Source: Gammaproteobacteria bacterium
GTDB lineage: Bacteria; Pseudomonadota; Gammaproteobacteria; Competibacterales; Competibacteraceae
Reading direction: 5' to 3'
DNA: 58,090 nt
Assembly (NCBI GenBank): GCA_024235135.1
Contig: JACKMZ010000014.1
Coordinates: forward strand, 1 to 58,090
The translations under genes were made by a program, and so were the position numbers. Positions 16,901-25,870 of the stretch are shown piece by piece. Position 1 is the stretch's first letter; every line of letters begins with the position of its first letter. Under the pieces are notes generated by a model. That model was not told the origin of the DNA and ran no database searches. It saw only the letters and a program-made list of their open reading frames with translations.

Positions 16901-17881
16901 ATGAAACGTATATATGACGACAACTCGTATTCCATCGGCCATACGCCGTTGGTGAAACTGAACCGTGTAACGGAAGGCGCCAAGGCGACCGTGCTGGCCA
17001 AGATCGAAGGCCGCAATCCCGCATATTCCGTGAAGTGTCGTATCGGAGCGAGTATGGTCTGGGACGCGGAAAAGCGCGGTGCGCTTAAACGCGGTATGGA
17101 AATTATCGAGGCGACCAGCGGCAACACCGGAATCGCCCTGGCGTTTGTGGCCGCGGCACGGGGCTATCCCATAACGCTGGTCATGCCGGACACGATGAGC
17201 CTGGAACGCCGGACCGTCCTGGCTGCTTTGGGTGCAAAACTGATCCTTACCCCCGGCGCCGAGGGGATGAAGGGGGCCATTGCGAAAGCAGAGAGCCTTG
17301 CGAAATCAGGGCCGGACCACTATTTCCTGCCCCAGCAGTTCAAGAATCCAGCAAACCCGGATATTCATGAGCAGACGACCGGACCGGAGATCTGGAACGA
17401 CTGCGGCGGGAATATCGACGTCCTGGTATCAGGTGTGGGTACCGGCGGAACGATTACCGGGGTATCCCGCCACATCAAAAATACGCAGGGCAAAAAGCTG
17501 ATCAGTGTCGCCGTCGAACCCGAAGAAAGCCCTGTGATCACGCAGAAGATGGCTGGCCAGGAGTTGAACCCCGGACCTCACAAGATCCAAGGCCTTGGGG
17601 CAGGGTTTATTCCGGAAACTCTCGACCTGTCCGTTGTGGATCGTGTGGAGCGAATCAGCAGCGATGAATCAATTGCATTCGCCCGACGGCTTTCGCGTGA
17701 AGAAGGCATTCTGTCCGGTATTTCCTGCGGAGCAGCAGCGGCGGTCGCCGTGCGGTTGGCCCAATCAGATGAATTCGCGGGGAAAACAATTGTGACTGTG
17801 CTGCCCGACGCTGGCGAACGCTATCTCTCCTCCATTTTGTACAAGGGTATCGCTGAAGGAGAAGAAACCGTGACGATCTAA
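16901..17881 (+). CDS. cysK: Cysteine synthase
   Basis: 326 residues. A strong AGGAGGAG ribosome site lies upstream of the ATG. The PLP lysine is in NPAYSVKCRIG, the substrate loop is EATSGNTGIALA, the phosphate loop is GVGTGGTITG, and the C-terminal serine motif is SGISCGAA. It converts O-acetylserine and sulfide to cysteine. The TAATG junction couples it to the racemase gene. Confidence 0.93.
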   Translation: MKRIYDDNSYSIGHTPLVKLNRVTEGAKATVLAKIEGRNPAYSVKCRIGASMVWDAEKRGALKRGMEIIEATSGNTGIALAFVAAARGYPITLVMPDTMSLERRTVLAALGAKLILTPGAEGMKGAIAKAESLAKSGPDHYFLPQQFKNPANPDIHEQTTGPEIWNDCGGNIDVLVSGVGTGGTITGVSRHIKNTQGKKLISVAVEPEESPVITQKMAGQELNPGPHKIQGLGAGFIPETLDLSVVDRVERISSDESIAFARRLSREEGILSGISCGAAAAVAVRLAQSDEFAGKTIVTVLPDAGERYLSSILYKGIAEGEETVTI

Positions 17882-18606
17882 TGGCAAGGACGACTAAAAT
17901 GAAACATATCGGTTTAATCGGCGGGTTGAGCCCCGAATCTACTGTTCACTACTATGAACAACTGTACAGAACATATAACGAACGTTTCGGGAAACTGCAT
18001 TTTCCGGAACTGACGATTCGCACCATCAACCTCCAAAGACTGGCCCCACATTTCGATACGGACGATTGGGAATCGGTGGCTGAGATCCTGCTGGAAGCGC
18101 TGGACGCGCTCCACGGAGCGGGCTGTGATTTTGCCGCCATCCTCGCCAATACGCCGCACAATGCGTACGAACGCCTGAAGGACAGGAGTCCTCTGGAAAT
18201 ACTGACCATCATGGATGCGTCAGCAGACGCCTTGGTAGCCGATGAACGAAACGTTGTTGGCCTTCTGGGCACCCGCCCGACCATGGAGTACGGCTTCTTC
18301 CAGAAGAGCTTTGCGGACCGGGGGCTGGAGACCCGTATACCCGGACCCGAGCACCGACGGGCGCTTGATCAGATCATCTGGGAAGAACTCTCGCATGGCG
18401 TCGTCGAGCCCCGCTCAAGGGAGTTGGCAAGAGCGATGATTGCACAACTAGAGAACGATGGCGTCGATGCGGTCCTGCTCGCTTGTACCGAACTCAACAT
18501 GCTCGTGAAGCCGGAGGACAGCCGGTGTCGGCAATACGACACGGCGGCGATCCATTCTGACGCGATCCTCGCTTACGCTCTGGCAGATAGAACGGATCCG
18601 GACTGA
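17881..18606 (+). CDS. Aspartate/glutamate racemase family protein
   Basis: 241 residues; MKHIGLIGGLSPESTVHYYE at 17899 may be the real start. The second catalytic cysteine is present (VLLACTELNML). The first catalytic site reads ILANTPHNAY, so the cysteine expected before NT-H is an alanine. Family members with a single Cys act on one enantiomer only or have other activities, so plain two-base racemisation is doubtful. It lies directly behind cysK. Confidence 0.78.
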   Translation: MARTTKMKHIGLIGGLSPESTVHYYEQLYRTYNERFGKLHFPELTIRTINLQRLAPHFDTDDWESVAEILLEALDALHGAGCDFAAILANTPHNAYERLKDRSPLEILTIMDASADALVADERNVVGLLGTRPTMEYGFFQKSFADRGLETRIPGPEHRRALDQIIWEELSHGVVEPRSRELARAMIAQLENDGVDAVLLACTELNMLVKPEDSRCRQYDTAAIHSDAILAYALADRTDPD

Positions 18607-18682
18607 ACCTCACGGCGAGCATGAGTAGGACAAGTGCCATCCAGAATATGAACGATAACTTCGGGTAGATCGCGAACGGGAT

Positions 18683-19207
18683 ATGATCGTGTATAAACGT
18701 TCCAGGAATGCCAAGATCCTGTTTGTGGGCATCAACCCGCATCCGGGCTCGGATCGGCGTGGTGTGCCGTTCTCAAATAACAAGACATTCTGGTACCTGC
18801 TCAACCGGGCCGGCTTGCTGGACGAGACGGAGAACGATCTTAGAGATGATGAAACGCTGAAGCAGATCTACGAGACCGCCTTCGTTCAAAAGTACGCGTT
18901 GAACTTCGTTAATCTGGTGGACCGTCCTACGGTCGATGTGACCAAACTGAAGCATGGCGAGGAACGGGCGGGTATAAAGCGTGCGCTGAACGTCATCCGG
19001 ACTTATAGGCCCAACGTGGTCTGCTTCATTGGCAAAGTGACATTCAACACGTTTCAGGGATGCCGACAGTGTCAATATGGCTGGCAGAAGAATATTGAAC
19101 GATCCCGGACCTATCTTATGCACTTTCCTATCCGGGGGCTGGCGTCGATTCGTGTACGTGAATTGCGTGAAATAAAGCAAGCGAGTGAGGCCGTGGCGAA
19201 TACATGA
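18683..19207 (+). CDS. Uracil-DNA-glycosylase superfamily (MUG/TDG-like) protein
   Basis: 174 residues. The N-terminal motif ILFVGINPHPGSDRRGVPFS resembles the GINPG loop of mismatch-specific glycosylases, and NNKTFWYLLNRAGL follows. NVVCFIGKVTFNTF matches the central strand. The C-terminal MHFPIRGLASIR replaces the NPSG loop. A role in repair of deaminated bases would fit an NO-rich setting because NO promotes deamination (inference). Its stop overlaps the next start. Confidence 0.65.
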   Translation: MIVYKRSRNAKILFVGINPHPGSDRRGVPFSNNKTFWYLLNRAGLLDETENDLRDDETLKQIYETAFVQKYALNFVNLVDRPTVDVTKLKHGEERAGIKRALNVIRTYRPNVVCFIGKVTFNTFQGCRQCQYGWQKNIERSRTYLMHFPIRGLASIRVRELREIKQASEAVANT

Positions 19208-21129
19208 AGGCCTGTACTCTCATTTCGTGTCTGTTTGCGGTCACGCGCGCGGTTTTGCCGGTCCAGGCCGATGTGCCACCGGTTCAAGTTGTCTGGCGAC
19301 TCCTGGACTACATCGCGGTCGACTATCCGGAGGCTGTTCAGGACGGCAAGGTGATCAGCGAAACCGAATTTGCGGAAATGACCGAATTTGCGGCATCCGT
19401 GCAACAGCGGATCAGTGAGCTACCCGTATCCGGCGAGAAGGCTGATCTGCAACGCCGAGCGAATGCGTTGCAAAACCTCATCGCAGGCAAAGATTCCGCC
19501 GCCACCATTGCCACAGCCGCACATTCGCTCGCGGACGATCTCATCAAGACCTACCCGGTGCCGCTCGTACCGGTGGCGCCGCTCACTTTTGGGCGTGGAC
19601 AGGCTTTGTATGAACAGAATTGCGCGAGTTGCCACGGTCTGAACGGCGACGGAAAAGGTCCGGCATCAACCGGCCTTCAACCGCCTCCCATCGCATTCGT
19701 CGACCAGGATCGCGCTCGCGAGCGTAGCGTGTTCGCGCTCAAGCAGGTGATCGATCAGGGACTACCCGGCACCAGCATGGCCGGCTTCGCCGCGCTGCCG
19801 CCTCAGGATCGTTGGGACCTGGCGCTCTATGTCGGCGCCTTCGCCTATCTCGCCAACGCGGCGACCGAAGGACGGCGCATATGGGAGGGCGATGCCCTCC
19901 TGCGTGCCAGGATCAATCCAACGAATTTCGTGAACATGACTCCGGCTGAGCTCGCGAATACGATCGGCGACGCACAGGCCGAGGCCGTTACGGCCTATTT
20001 ACGCCGTCACCCAACGGTAGTTATGGGGTCAAAGGCCGGCCCGCTCACCCATGTCCGTTCCCGTTTGGGCGAGGCGTTAACGGCCTATTCTCGGGGCGAC
20101 CCCGGCAGTGCGAGCGATCTTGCGCTATCGGCCTACCTCGACGGTTTCGAGCCGGTCGAACCGATCCTGTCGGCGCGCGATAATGCCCTCATGGTGCGAA
20201 TCGAAGTCGCGATGGCCGCGCTACGTGCCGCCATCGCCCAGGGGCGGCCATTCGCTGAAGTGAAGAATCGATTCGATGAGCTCGACGGACTGTTCGGCAA
20301 CGCAGAATCCGCGCTCGCATTTGGTGAATCGTCCGTCGGATCCGTGTTCTTGGGTGCGTTTACGGTTCTGTTACGGGAAGGGCTGGAGGCCCTTTTGATC
20401 GTCGTCACGATGCTCGCCTTCCTGCGGAAAACAGATCGGCGTGGTGTCTTGCCTTATGTGCATGGAGGATGGATTGCGGCCCTGGCGGCGGGGGGGCTTA
20501 CGTGGGTGGCCGCCACCTATTTCATCGGCATTAGTGGAGCGAGTCGGGAAATGACGGAAGGTTTCGGTTCAGTCTTCGCCGCCATAGTCCTTCTGTGGGT
20601 GGGCGTCTGGATGCACGGCAAGAGCAGCGCGGAGGCCTGGCAACGATATGTTTGCGCCACATTGAATCGTGCGCTCACCAGACGTTCGGCCTGGTTCTTG
20701 TTTGGCCTGTCGTTTCTCGTGGTCTACCGGGAGGTGTTCGAGACCATTCTGTTCTATGTCGCAATCTGGAATCACGAAAATAGCGGCACCGTATTGGCGG
20801 GAGGCGCGGCGGCAATCGTCGCCCTGTTCGGCACCGCCTGGATGGTGCTACGCTATAGTCGCGCGCTGCCGATCGACCGGTTCTTTTCCTACAGTTCCAT
20901 GCTGATCGCGGCGCTGGCGGTCGTCCTGATCGGCAAGGGCGTGGCGGCGTTGCAGGAAGCCGGGAATTTTCTCATCCATTCACTTGAAGGCTTCCCCCGG
21001 ATCGCTGCACTCGGGCTGTTTCCGACGCGTGAAGGAATTGCCGCGCAGATGGCTGTGATCGTTCTCCTGATAATTGGCATGGGCTACAACATTCGAAAAA
21101 TGAATAAATACAGGGCATCAACGACATGA
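19204..21129 (+). CDS. Cytochrome c domain fused to FTR1-type iron permease
   Basis: 641 residues. A signal peptide (1-22) precedes a helical region, then a cytochrome c domain with CASCH (Cys140, Cys143, His144) and a likely axial Met in PGTSMAGF. A C-terminal membrane half carries the two iron-transport REXXE motifs, LLREGLEALL (near 391) and VYREVFETIL (near 508), with about seven helices. FTR1/EfeU permeases take up iron after ferrous oxidation, and the fused haem domain probably handles that electron step. Such fusions are known in several phyla. Confidence 0.87.
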   Translation: MKACTLISCLFAVTRAVLPVQADVPPVQVVWRLLDYIAVDYPEAVQDGKVISETEFAEMTEFAASVQQRISELPVSGEKADLQRRANALQNLIAGKDSAATIATAAHSLADDLIKTYPVPLVPVAPLTFGRGQALYEQNCASCHGLNGDGKGPASTGLQPPPIAFVDQDRARERSVFALKQVIDQGLPGTSMAGFAALPPQDRWDLALYVGAFAYLANAATEGRRIWEGDALLRARINPTNFVNMTPAELANTIGDAQAEAVTAYLRRHPTVVMGSKAGPLTHVRSRLGEALTAYSRGDPGSASDLALSAYLDGFEPVEPILSARDNALMVRIEVAMAALRAAIAQGRPFAEVKNRFDELDGLFGNAESALAFGESSVGSVFLGAFTVLLREGLEALLIVVTMLAFLRKTDRRGVLPYVHGGWIAALAAGGLTWVAATYFIGISGASREMTEGFGSVFAAIVLLWVGVWMHGKSSAEAWQRYVCATLNRALTRRSAWFLFGLSFLVVYREVFETILFYVAIWNHENSGTVLAGGAAAIVALFGTAWMVLRYSRALPIDRFFSYSSMLIAALAVVLIGKGVAALQEAGNFLIHSLEGFPRIAALGLFPTREGIAAQMAVIVLLIIGMGYNIRKMNKYRASTT

Positions 21130-21258
21130 CCATCAGGTATCAGATCAGGAGCACAACCCGTGGTGTAACGCGGAAAGATGAGAATCGATGACGATGATAT
21201 CCGTATCGAAGAATTCAGAGGATATTAGAAACTCGCGGAACACGAAATGGACGTCGAT

Positions 21259-21624
21259 ATGATTCAAATCAAACGCGCTTATGATCCTCCGGCGAAAACA
21301 GACGGCCACCGCCTTCTCGTAGAACGACTGTGGCCGAGAGGAACAAAAAAGGAGGCCTTACACTTGAGTGGGTGGATAAAAGAGGTCGCGCCCAGCACCG
21401 AGCTGCGCAGATGGTTCGGTCACAATCCGGCACAATGGGAAGAATTCCAGCGACGATACCGGGCCGAACTCGAAGAATATCCCGAGGCATGGTCTCCTAT
21501 CCTCGATGTCGCAAGAAAGAAACGAGTGACGCTGCTGTTTAGCTCGCACGATGCAGAGCATAACAACGTCGTGGCGTTGAAATCGTATTCGGAGAAACAG
21601 ATACGCTCAAAAAGGAAGGAATGA
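21259..21624 (+). CDS. DUF488 family protein, copy 2
   Basis: The start MIQIKRAYDPPAKTDG at 21259 aligns with the MIHVKRVYE start of the first copy; an in-frame ATG at 21247 is possible. It shares HRLLVERLWPRGTKKEAL, the EVAPSTELRRWFGHNP segment and LLFSSHDAEHNN with copy 1, so the two are clear paralogues. Function unknown. It lies 20 nt before metE. Confidence 0.83.
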   Translation: MIQIKRAYDPPAKTDGHRLLVERLWPRGTKKEALHLSGWIKEVAPSTELRRWFGHNPAQWEEFQRRYRAELEEYPEAWSPILDVARKKRVTLLFSSHDAEHNNVVALKSYSEKQIRSKRKE

Positions 21625-21643
21625 CGGATTCCGTCTATAGCAA

Positions 21644-23974
21644 ATGAATAAGAAACTATATACCCACAATCTGGGCTTTCCCCGTATCGGGGTGAAACGA
21701 GAACTCAAGCGCGCGCTCGAATCATTCTGGGCAGAAAAGACCAGCGAGACGCAACTGCTCGAAACGGCCCGGGCAATCCGTAAGGAAAACTGGCGTCACC
21801 AGCGCGCGGCCGGCATTGATCTGATCCCGTCGAACGATTTCAGTCTTTACGATCAGATGCTCGATACGTGCGCGTTACTCGGGGCGGTGCCGGAACGATT
21901 CCGCTGGCATGACAAACACGTGGACCTCGCCACCTACTTCACCATGGCGCGCGGCGGACAGGGAAATGACGGTGAACGGGGCGGCGGCCCAACCGTTGCG
22001 CTCGAAATGACCAAGTGGTTTGATACAAATTACCATTACCTCGTGCCGGAATTTCAGACAGGGCAAACCTTTCAACTGTCCTGTACGAAACCGTTCGATG
22101 AATTCGCCGAGGCGCTGGAGCTCGGTATTCGTACCATGCCGGTGCTCATTGGCCCGCTGACGTTTCTGATGCTCGGCAAGGTGCGCGAAGACAAGGATGA
22201 CGTGTTTGATCGGTTGGCGTTGCTCCCCCAAGTACTGCAGGTCTATGCGGAGATCTTACACCGCCTTCATGCCCAGGGCGCGGAGTGGGTGCAACTGGAT
22301 GAACCGGTACTCTGCCTTGACCTGACACCGCAACAACGCGCGGCGTTCGATACGTCCTACCGGCAACTTCGCGAAGCCGGGCCAAATTTGAAGCTGCTAC
22401 TCGCAACCTACTTTGGCGACCTGCGCGACAATCTCACGACGGCCTGTCAGTTGCCGGTAAATGGGATCCACTTCGATGCCGTGCGCGCGCCGCATGAACT
22501 CGACCATCTCCTGGCCGCACTGCCGCCAACGATGATGCTTTCGCTCGGCGTCGTGGACGGACGAAATGTCTGGCGCAATGATTTTGACCATTCGCTCAGC
22601 CTGATACAGAAGGCGGCATCGGCCATCGGCGGCGACAAGTTGATCATGTCACCGTCCTGCTCGCTGCTCCATTCGCCGCTCGGTTTGAAGTATGAGACGC
22701 AGCTGGATGCTGACATCAAAAGCTGGCTTGCCTTCGCGGAGGAAAAACTGTCCGAAGTTGCGTGCCTCGCCCGGCTTATCAACTACGACGGCAACACCCC
22801 AGAGCTCACGGAGAACCGCACCGCCGTCACCCGGCGCCGGCAAAGTACGCGGATTCATGATCCCGCGGTCAAGCAGCGGGCCGGAGCCGTGTCGCCTGGG
22901 GACTTACAGCGACAAAGTAGCTTTCTCACGCGCCAGGCGAAGCAGCAGACGAGATTCAATCTGCCCCTATATCCCACCACGACCATCGGTTCGTTTCCGC
23001 AGACAAAAGAGGTGCGTGCTGCCCGCGCACGTTTTAAAAAGGCGGAGCTTTCCAGTGCCGACTACGAGCGATTTCTCGAACAGCAGATTGCCGAGTGTGT
23101 TGGCTGGCAGGACGAAGTCGGCCTCGACGTGCTGGTACACGGGGAATTTGAGCGCAATGACATGGTCGAATATTTTGGTGAACAACTCGTCGGGTTTGCT
23201 TTCACGCAGAACGGCTGGGTACAAAGCTACGGTTCACGTTGCGTGAAACCGCCCATCATCTATGGAGACGTGCGACGCCCTCATTCCATGACCGTGCGCT
23301 GGACGAAGTATGCCCAATCCCGTACTCGGAAACCGATGAAAGGCATGCTCACCGGTCCGATAACCATCCTGCAATGGAGCTTTGTCCGCGACGACCAACC
23401 GCGCCGCGAAACGGCAAAGCAAATAGCGCTTGCCTTGCGTGAGGAAGTTCACGACCTCGAAGCGGCGGACATCGGCATCATCCAGATTGACGAACCCGCC
23501 TTGCGCGAAGGCTTGCCGCTCCGTCAGGCCGATTGGGAGGAATACTTGAGTTGGGCGGTAGACGCTTTCCGTCTCGCCGCCAGCGGCGTGCGGGATAACA
23601 CACTGATTCATACACACATGTGCTATTGTGAATTTGACGACATTCTCACCAGCATCGCCGCGCTCGACGCAGATGTGATATCCATTGAAACATCGCGGTC
23701 GAACATGGAATTGCTCGACACATTCGTACGATTCCACTACCCGAACGCCATCGGGCCGGGTGTCTGGGACATTCACTCGCCCCGCGTGCCGTCGGCCGAC
23801 GAAATGCTCGGCCTTGTCCGTGCCGCCGCCAAGGTGATTCCAGCAGAACGCCTATGGGTGAATCCCGACTGCGGTTTGAAGACTCGCCAGTGGGCGGAGA
23901 TACGGCCGTCGCTGGAAAACATGGTCCGGGCGGCTACGCTCGTACGCACCGATTCGGATCCGTCCGGAGCCTGA
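21644..23974 (+). CDS. metE: Cobalamin-independent methionine synthase
   Basis: 776 residues, slightly longer than E. coli MetE (753). It has the N-terminal folate-like barrel (LGFPRIGVKRELKRALE) and the catalytic barrel with zinc ligands in LIHTHMCYCEF (His, Cys) and NPDCGLKTR (Cys). It transfers methyl from methyl-tetrahydropteroyl-polyglutamate to homocysteine. With cysK and the PLP enzyme of the leftward arm it gives the island a near-complete late methionine route. Confidence 0.95.
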   Translation: MNKKLYTHNLGFPRIGVKRELKRALESFWAEKTSETQLLETARAIRKENWRHQRAAGIDLIPSNDFSLYDQMLDTCALLGAVPERFRWHDKHVDLATYFTMARGGQGNDGERGGGPTVALEMTKWFDTNYHYLVPEFQTGQTFQLSCTKPFDEFAEALELGIRTMPVLIGPLTFLMLGKVREDKDDVFDRLALLPQVLQVYAEILHRLHAQGAEWVQLDEPVLCLDLTPQQRAAFDTSYRQLREAGPNLKLLLATYFGDLRDNLTTACQLPVNGIHFDAVRAPHELDHLLAALPPTMMLSLGVVDGRNVWRNDFDHSLSLIQKAASAIGGDKLIMSPSCSLLHSPLGLKYETQLDADIKSWLAFAEEKLSEVACLARLINYDGNTPELTENRTAVTRRRQSTRIHDPAVKQRAGAVSPGDLQRQSSFLTRQAKQQTRFNLPLYPTTTIGSFPQTKEVRAARARFKKAELSSADYERFLEQQIAECVGWQDEVGLDVLVHGEFERNDMVEYFGEQLVGFAFTQNGWVQSYGSRCVKPPIIYGDVRRPHSMTVRWTKYAQSRTRKPMKGMLTGPITILQWSFVRDDQPRRETAKQIALALREEVHDLEAADIGIIQIDEPALREGLPLRQADWEEYLSWAVDAFRLAASGVRDNTLIHTHMCYCEFDDILTSIAALDADVISIETSRSNMELLDTFVRFHYPNAIGPGVWDIHSPRVPSADEMLGLVRAAAKVIPAERLWVNPDCGLKTRQWAEIRPSLENMVRAATLVRTDSDPSGA

Positions 23975-23986
23975 CGGGTCGGACGC

Positions 23987-24005
23987 AATCCCCGATCCGG
24001 GGATT
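23987..24005 (+). terminator. Hairpin downstream of metE
   Basis: Perfect 8-bp inverted arms AATCCCCG and CGGGGATT surround a 3-nt loop 13 nt after the metE stop. No T-run follows, so it may be a weak or factor-assisted terminator or an mRNA-stabilising hairpin. Confidence 0.4.
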
Positions 24006-24124
24006 ACCGATGAACCAGTCTTGAGAGGTGGCGTGTACTGGCGCCGCCCGGGAAACCGCATTGAAGGAGCGTCCGGATTTCCTTTGCGGGTTTGATTTCC
24101 TGGCATGTGTGTGGTAAAGTTCGC

Positions 24125-24634
24125 ATGGGATCCCACGTCACATATCTTGCGGTTACCCTGCTGCACATACTCGCCGCGATGATGTGGGTGGGCAGCCTGT
24201 TGTTCATGTCATTGCTGCTGGTACCGTCGCTGCGCGCGATGAAAGACCCACCCTTGATGGCACGGCTGATTCAGACGGTTGGCACACGCTACCGGGTGGC
24301 CGGATGGATCAGCCTCGGTGTCCTGCTGGTAACCGGATGCCTCGCGCTCTCTTTTCGCGGTATTGGCCATGAGGTACTGCTCGACATGTCCTTCTGGTCG
24401 ACTCCGTTCGGCGAGACGCTCGGATGGAAGCTTCTCCTGTTTGTCGGGGTGGTCTTGTTGAGTGCCGCGCATGACGTAATGTCCGGACCGAAGCTCCGCC
24501 GGTTGCGTGAAGAGGATCCGGCCGCGGCGGAACGGCAACGCCGAATGGCGTCGTGGATGGGCCGGATTACCCTCATCCTCACACTCGGAATTGTCGTGTT
24601 CGCGGTGATGCTGGTCCGAGGACGGCCGTGGTGA
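24125..24634 (+). CDS. CopD-like four-helix membrane protein
   Basis: The start at 24125 (MGSHVTYLAVTLLHILAAMM) gives 169 residues; a start at 24092 would add a charged leader. Four hydrophobic segments and the first-helix His/Trp pattern LLHILAAMMWVGSLLF resemble the CopD/DUF4149 group of membrane proteins. Haem or copper binding is possible but unproven. It is the last rightward gene before an oppositely oriented pair. Confidence 0.55.
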   Translation: MGSHVTYLAVTLLHILAAMMWVGSLLFMSLLLVPSLRAMKDPPLMARLIQTVGTRYRVAGWISLGVLLVTGCLALSFRGIGHEVLLDMSFWSTPFGETLGWKLLLFVGVVLLSAAHDVMSGPKLRRLREEDPAAAERQRRMASWMGRITLILTLGIVVFAVMLVRGRPW

Positions 24635-24724
24635 AGCCCAACCAAGCTGTTTCCATGATGGCTTGGATTCGCCTCATGCGGCTCACGTGTTGGATTCGCA
24701 AAAGGAACGATCTATCCTATGCGG

Positions 24725-25159
24725 TCAGGCGCGGGGATCGGACGAAAACCCGCTGCTTGCCCCTCTACGCAAAGGGGAGGATGGGGTCGCCCGCGCTCGG
24801 TGCGTATTTTCCGGACGGGTCCAAACAAAAATTGCCACCCCGAAAAACAGCAGGCTGGGAGCCACAAGGATTTCCAAGGGGGTTCCCCCCTGCTAAAGCG
24901 TAATCCAACTCAGCACCAGAATAAAGGTGGCCAGATATTTCGCCTTGCGGGGTATGGCCTTGTGCCGCATCCAGGCGCGGAGGGCGGGACCGTAGCGTGG
25001 ATGCCGGAGGAGTCGAAGCGCGTGTCGCGGCGAGGCGTTGAAATATGCCCAGACGGCTAACAAGTACAGTGGGGTCGTGGGCAACAGGGGCAGAAAGATG
25101 CCCACCGTGCCAAGGAAGGCAAAGACAGATCCAAAGCCCATCCAGAATTGACGTTTCAT
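24725..25159 (-). pseudogene. DUF454 (YbaN-like) membrane protein interrupted by an in-frame TAG
   Basis: The frame from 25159 (MKRQFWMGFGSVFAFLGTVG) encodes the DUF454 signature LLPTTPLYLLAVWAYFNASP and basic IPRKAKYLA. It reaches TAG at 24893-24895 after 88 residues, about 30 short of the family length. Read through in the same frame, the next residues, starting QGGTPLEILVAPS and passing FFGVAIFVWTRPE, are exactly the missing last helix, and the frame continues to TGA at 24725. The gene is thus broken by one nonsense codon or read through. A serine recombinase at 29.9 kb shows the same kind of lesion. Confidence 0.75.
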
Positions 25160-25235
25160 TGTGGCGGTTCGTGCATCCTGTTCCGTCTGTCAATAATGGT
25201 CCGGTTCCCTTCTACCGCATGGTAGGGAATGTCAC

Positions 25236-25715
25236 CTAGTTTGGCGTGGCAGCTTTGAATTCGTCGATGGTGTCGGGGGTGTGTTTCCCTTCTTTTCCCC
25301 TGAAAATGTCGATGTTCACAGTCACATCCATGCAGCCGAGGTATTCGCCATTTTCATCGCGCACCGCCATGAACTTCTGATAAATCTGACCCGATTCCTC
25401 GCCTGAGCGTTTTGGGAACCAGAATTCCCATTCATCGCGCGCGCCGGTGCGAAAGTCGTCCAGCAGCTTTTCAACGTGGGGGGCCACTTTGGGATGCAGT
25501 TCCAGCACGTGACGGCCAATCGCCTCCTTGCGGCGGCTGTGCACGCGGTCGGGATTGTTCGAGTACCATCGGAAGATATCATTGTCGTCGCAAAAGCCCA
25601 TTTCGAACGGCAGAAGAGTGATGATCGCATCCAGTGTGCTCGCTTTGATCGCGCCAGTTTCGAAGTTGATCACCGTCTCGGGGCTGACGAAATCGGTCAA
25701 TTTATTTTCAGACAT
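25236..25715 (-). CDS. PAS-domain protein (DUF438 C-terminal type)
   Basis: 159 residues from MSENKLTDFVSPE at 25715. The sequence resembles the PAS module found at the C-terminus of DUF438/hemerythrin proteins: ITLLPFEMGFCDDNDIFRWY, EAIGRHVLELHPK, HVEKLLDDFRTGARDEWEFW, MAVRDENGEYLGCMDVT. Here it stands alone with no output domain, so it may be a small haem- or redox-sensing partner. It is divergent from the Rrf2 gene and shares its intergenic region. Confidence 0.72.
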   Translation of the reverse strand: MSENKLTDFVSPETVINFETGAIKASTLDAIITLLPFEMGFCDDNDIFRWYSNNPDRVHSRRKEAIGRHVLELHPKVAPHVEKLLDDFRTGARDEWEFWFPKRSGEESGQIYQKFMAVRDENGEYLGCMDVTVNIDIFRGKEGKHTPDTIDEFKAATPN

Positions 25716-25759
25716 GCGCTTTTCCCTTTTTTTAATGTCGGCGTACGTGACGCGGCTAC

Positions 25760-25794
25760 TTGACATCCAATGTATTTGTGGATATATATATCCA
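25760..25794 (+). promoter_or_regulatory. Promoter with overlapping palindromic operator for the Rrf2-NnrS-P450 unit
   Basis: A consensus -35 TTGACA (25760-25765), a 17-bp spacer and TATATA (25783-25788) form a near-ideal promoter. The -10 lies inside a perfect 16-bp palindrome, TGGATATATATATCCA (25779-25794), the right place for an autorepressing Rrf2 protein. The sequence differs from the NsrR site at 13.8 kb. Confidence 0.6.
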
Positions 25795-25870
25795 GATATC
25801 TAATATGTCAAAATAAAATAGATGCCGAACGAAGGCTAACAGCGCCGCAGGCTCATCTCGGAGAACACCC

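Noticed and set aside
18494..18742. Minus-strand frame with a good transmembrane segment (YPKLSFIFWMALVLLMLA)
   Set aside because: It overlaps the glycosylase-like gene and the racemase 3' end, has no ribosome site, and most of its frame is a shadow. A remnant cannot be excluded.
24765..25193. 142-residue minus-strand frame overlapping the DUF454 gene
   Set aside because: It is a different frame with no coherent domain; the DUF454 frame, including its continuation past TAG, explains the conserved sequence.
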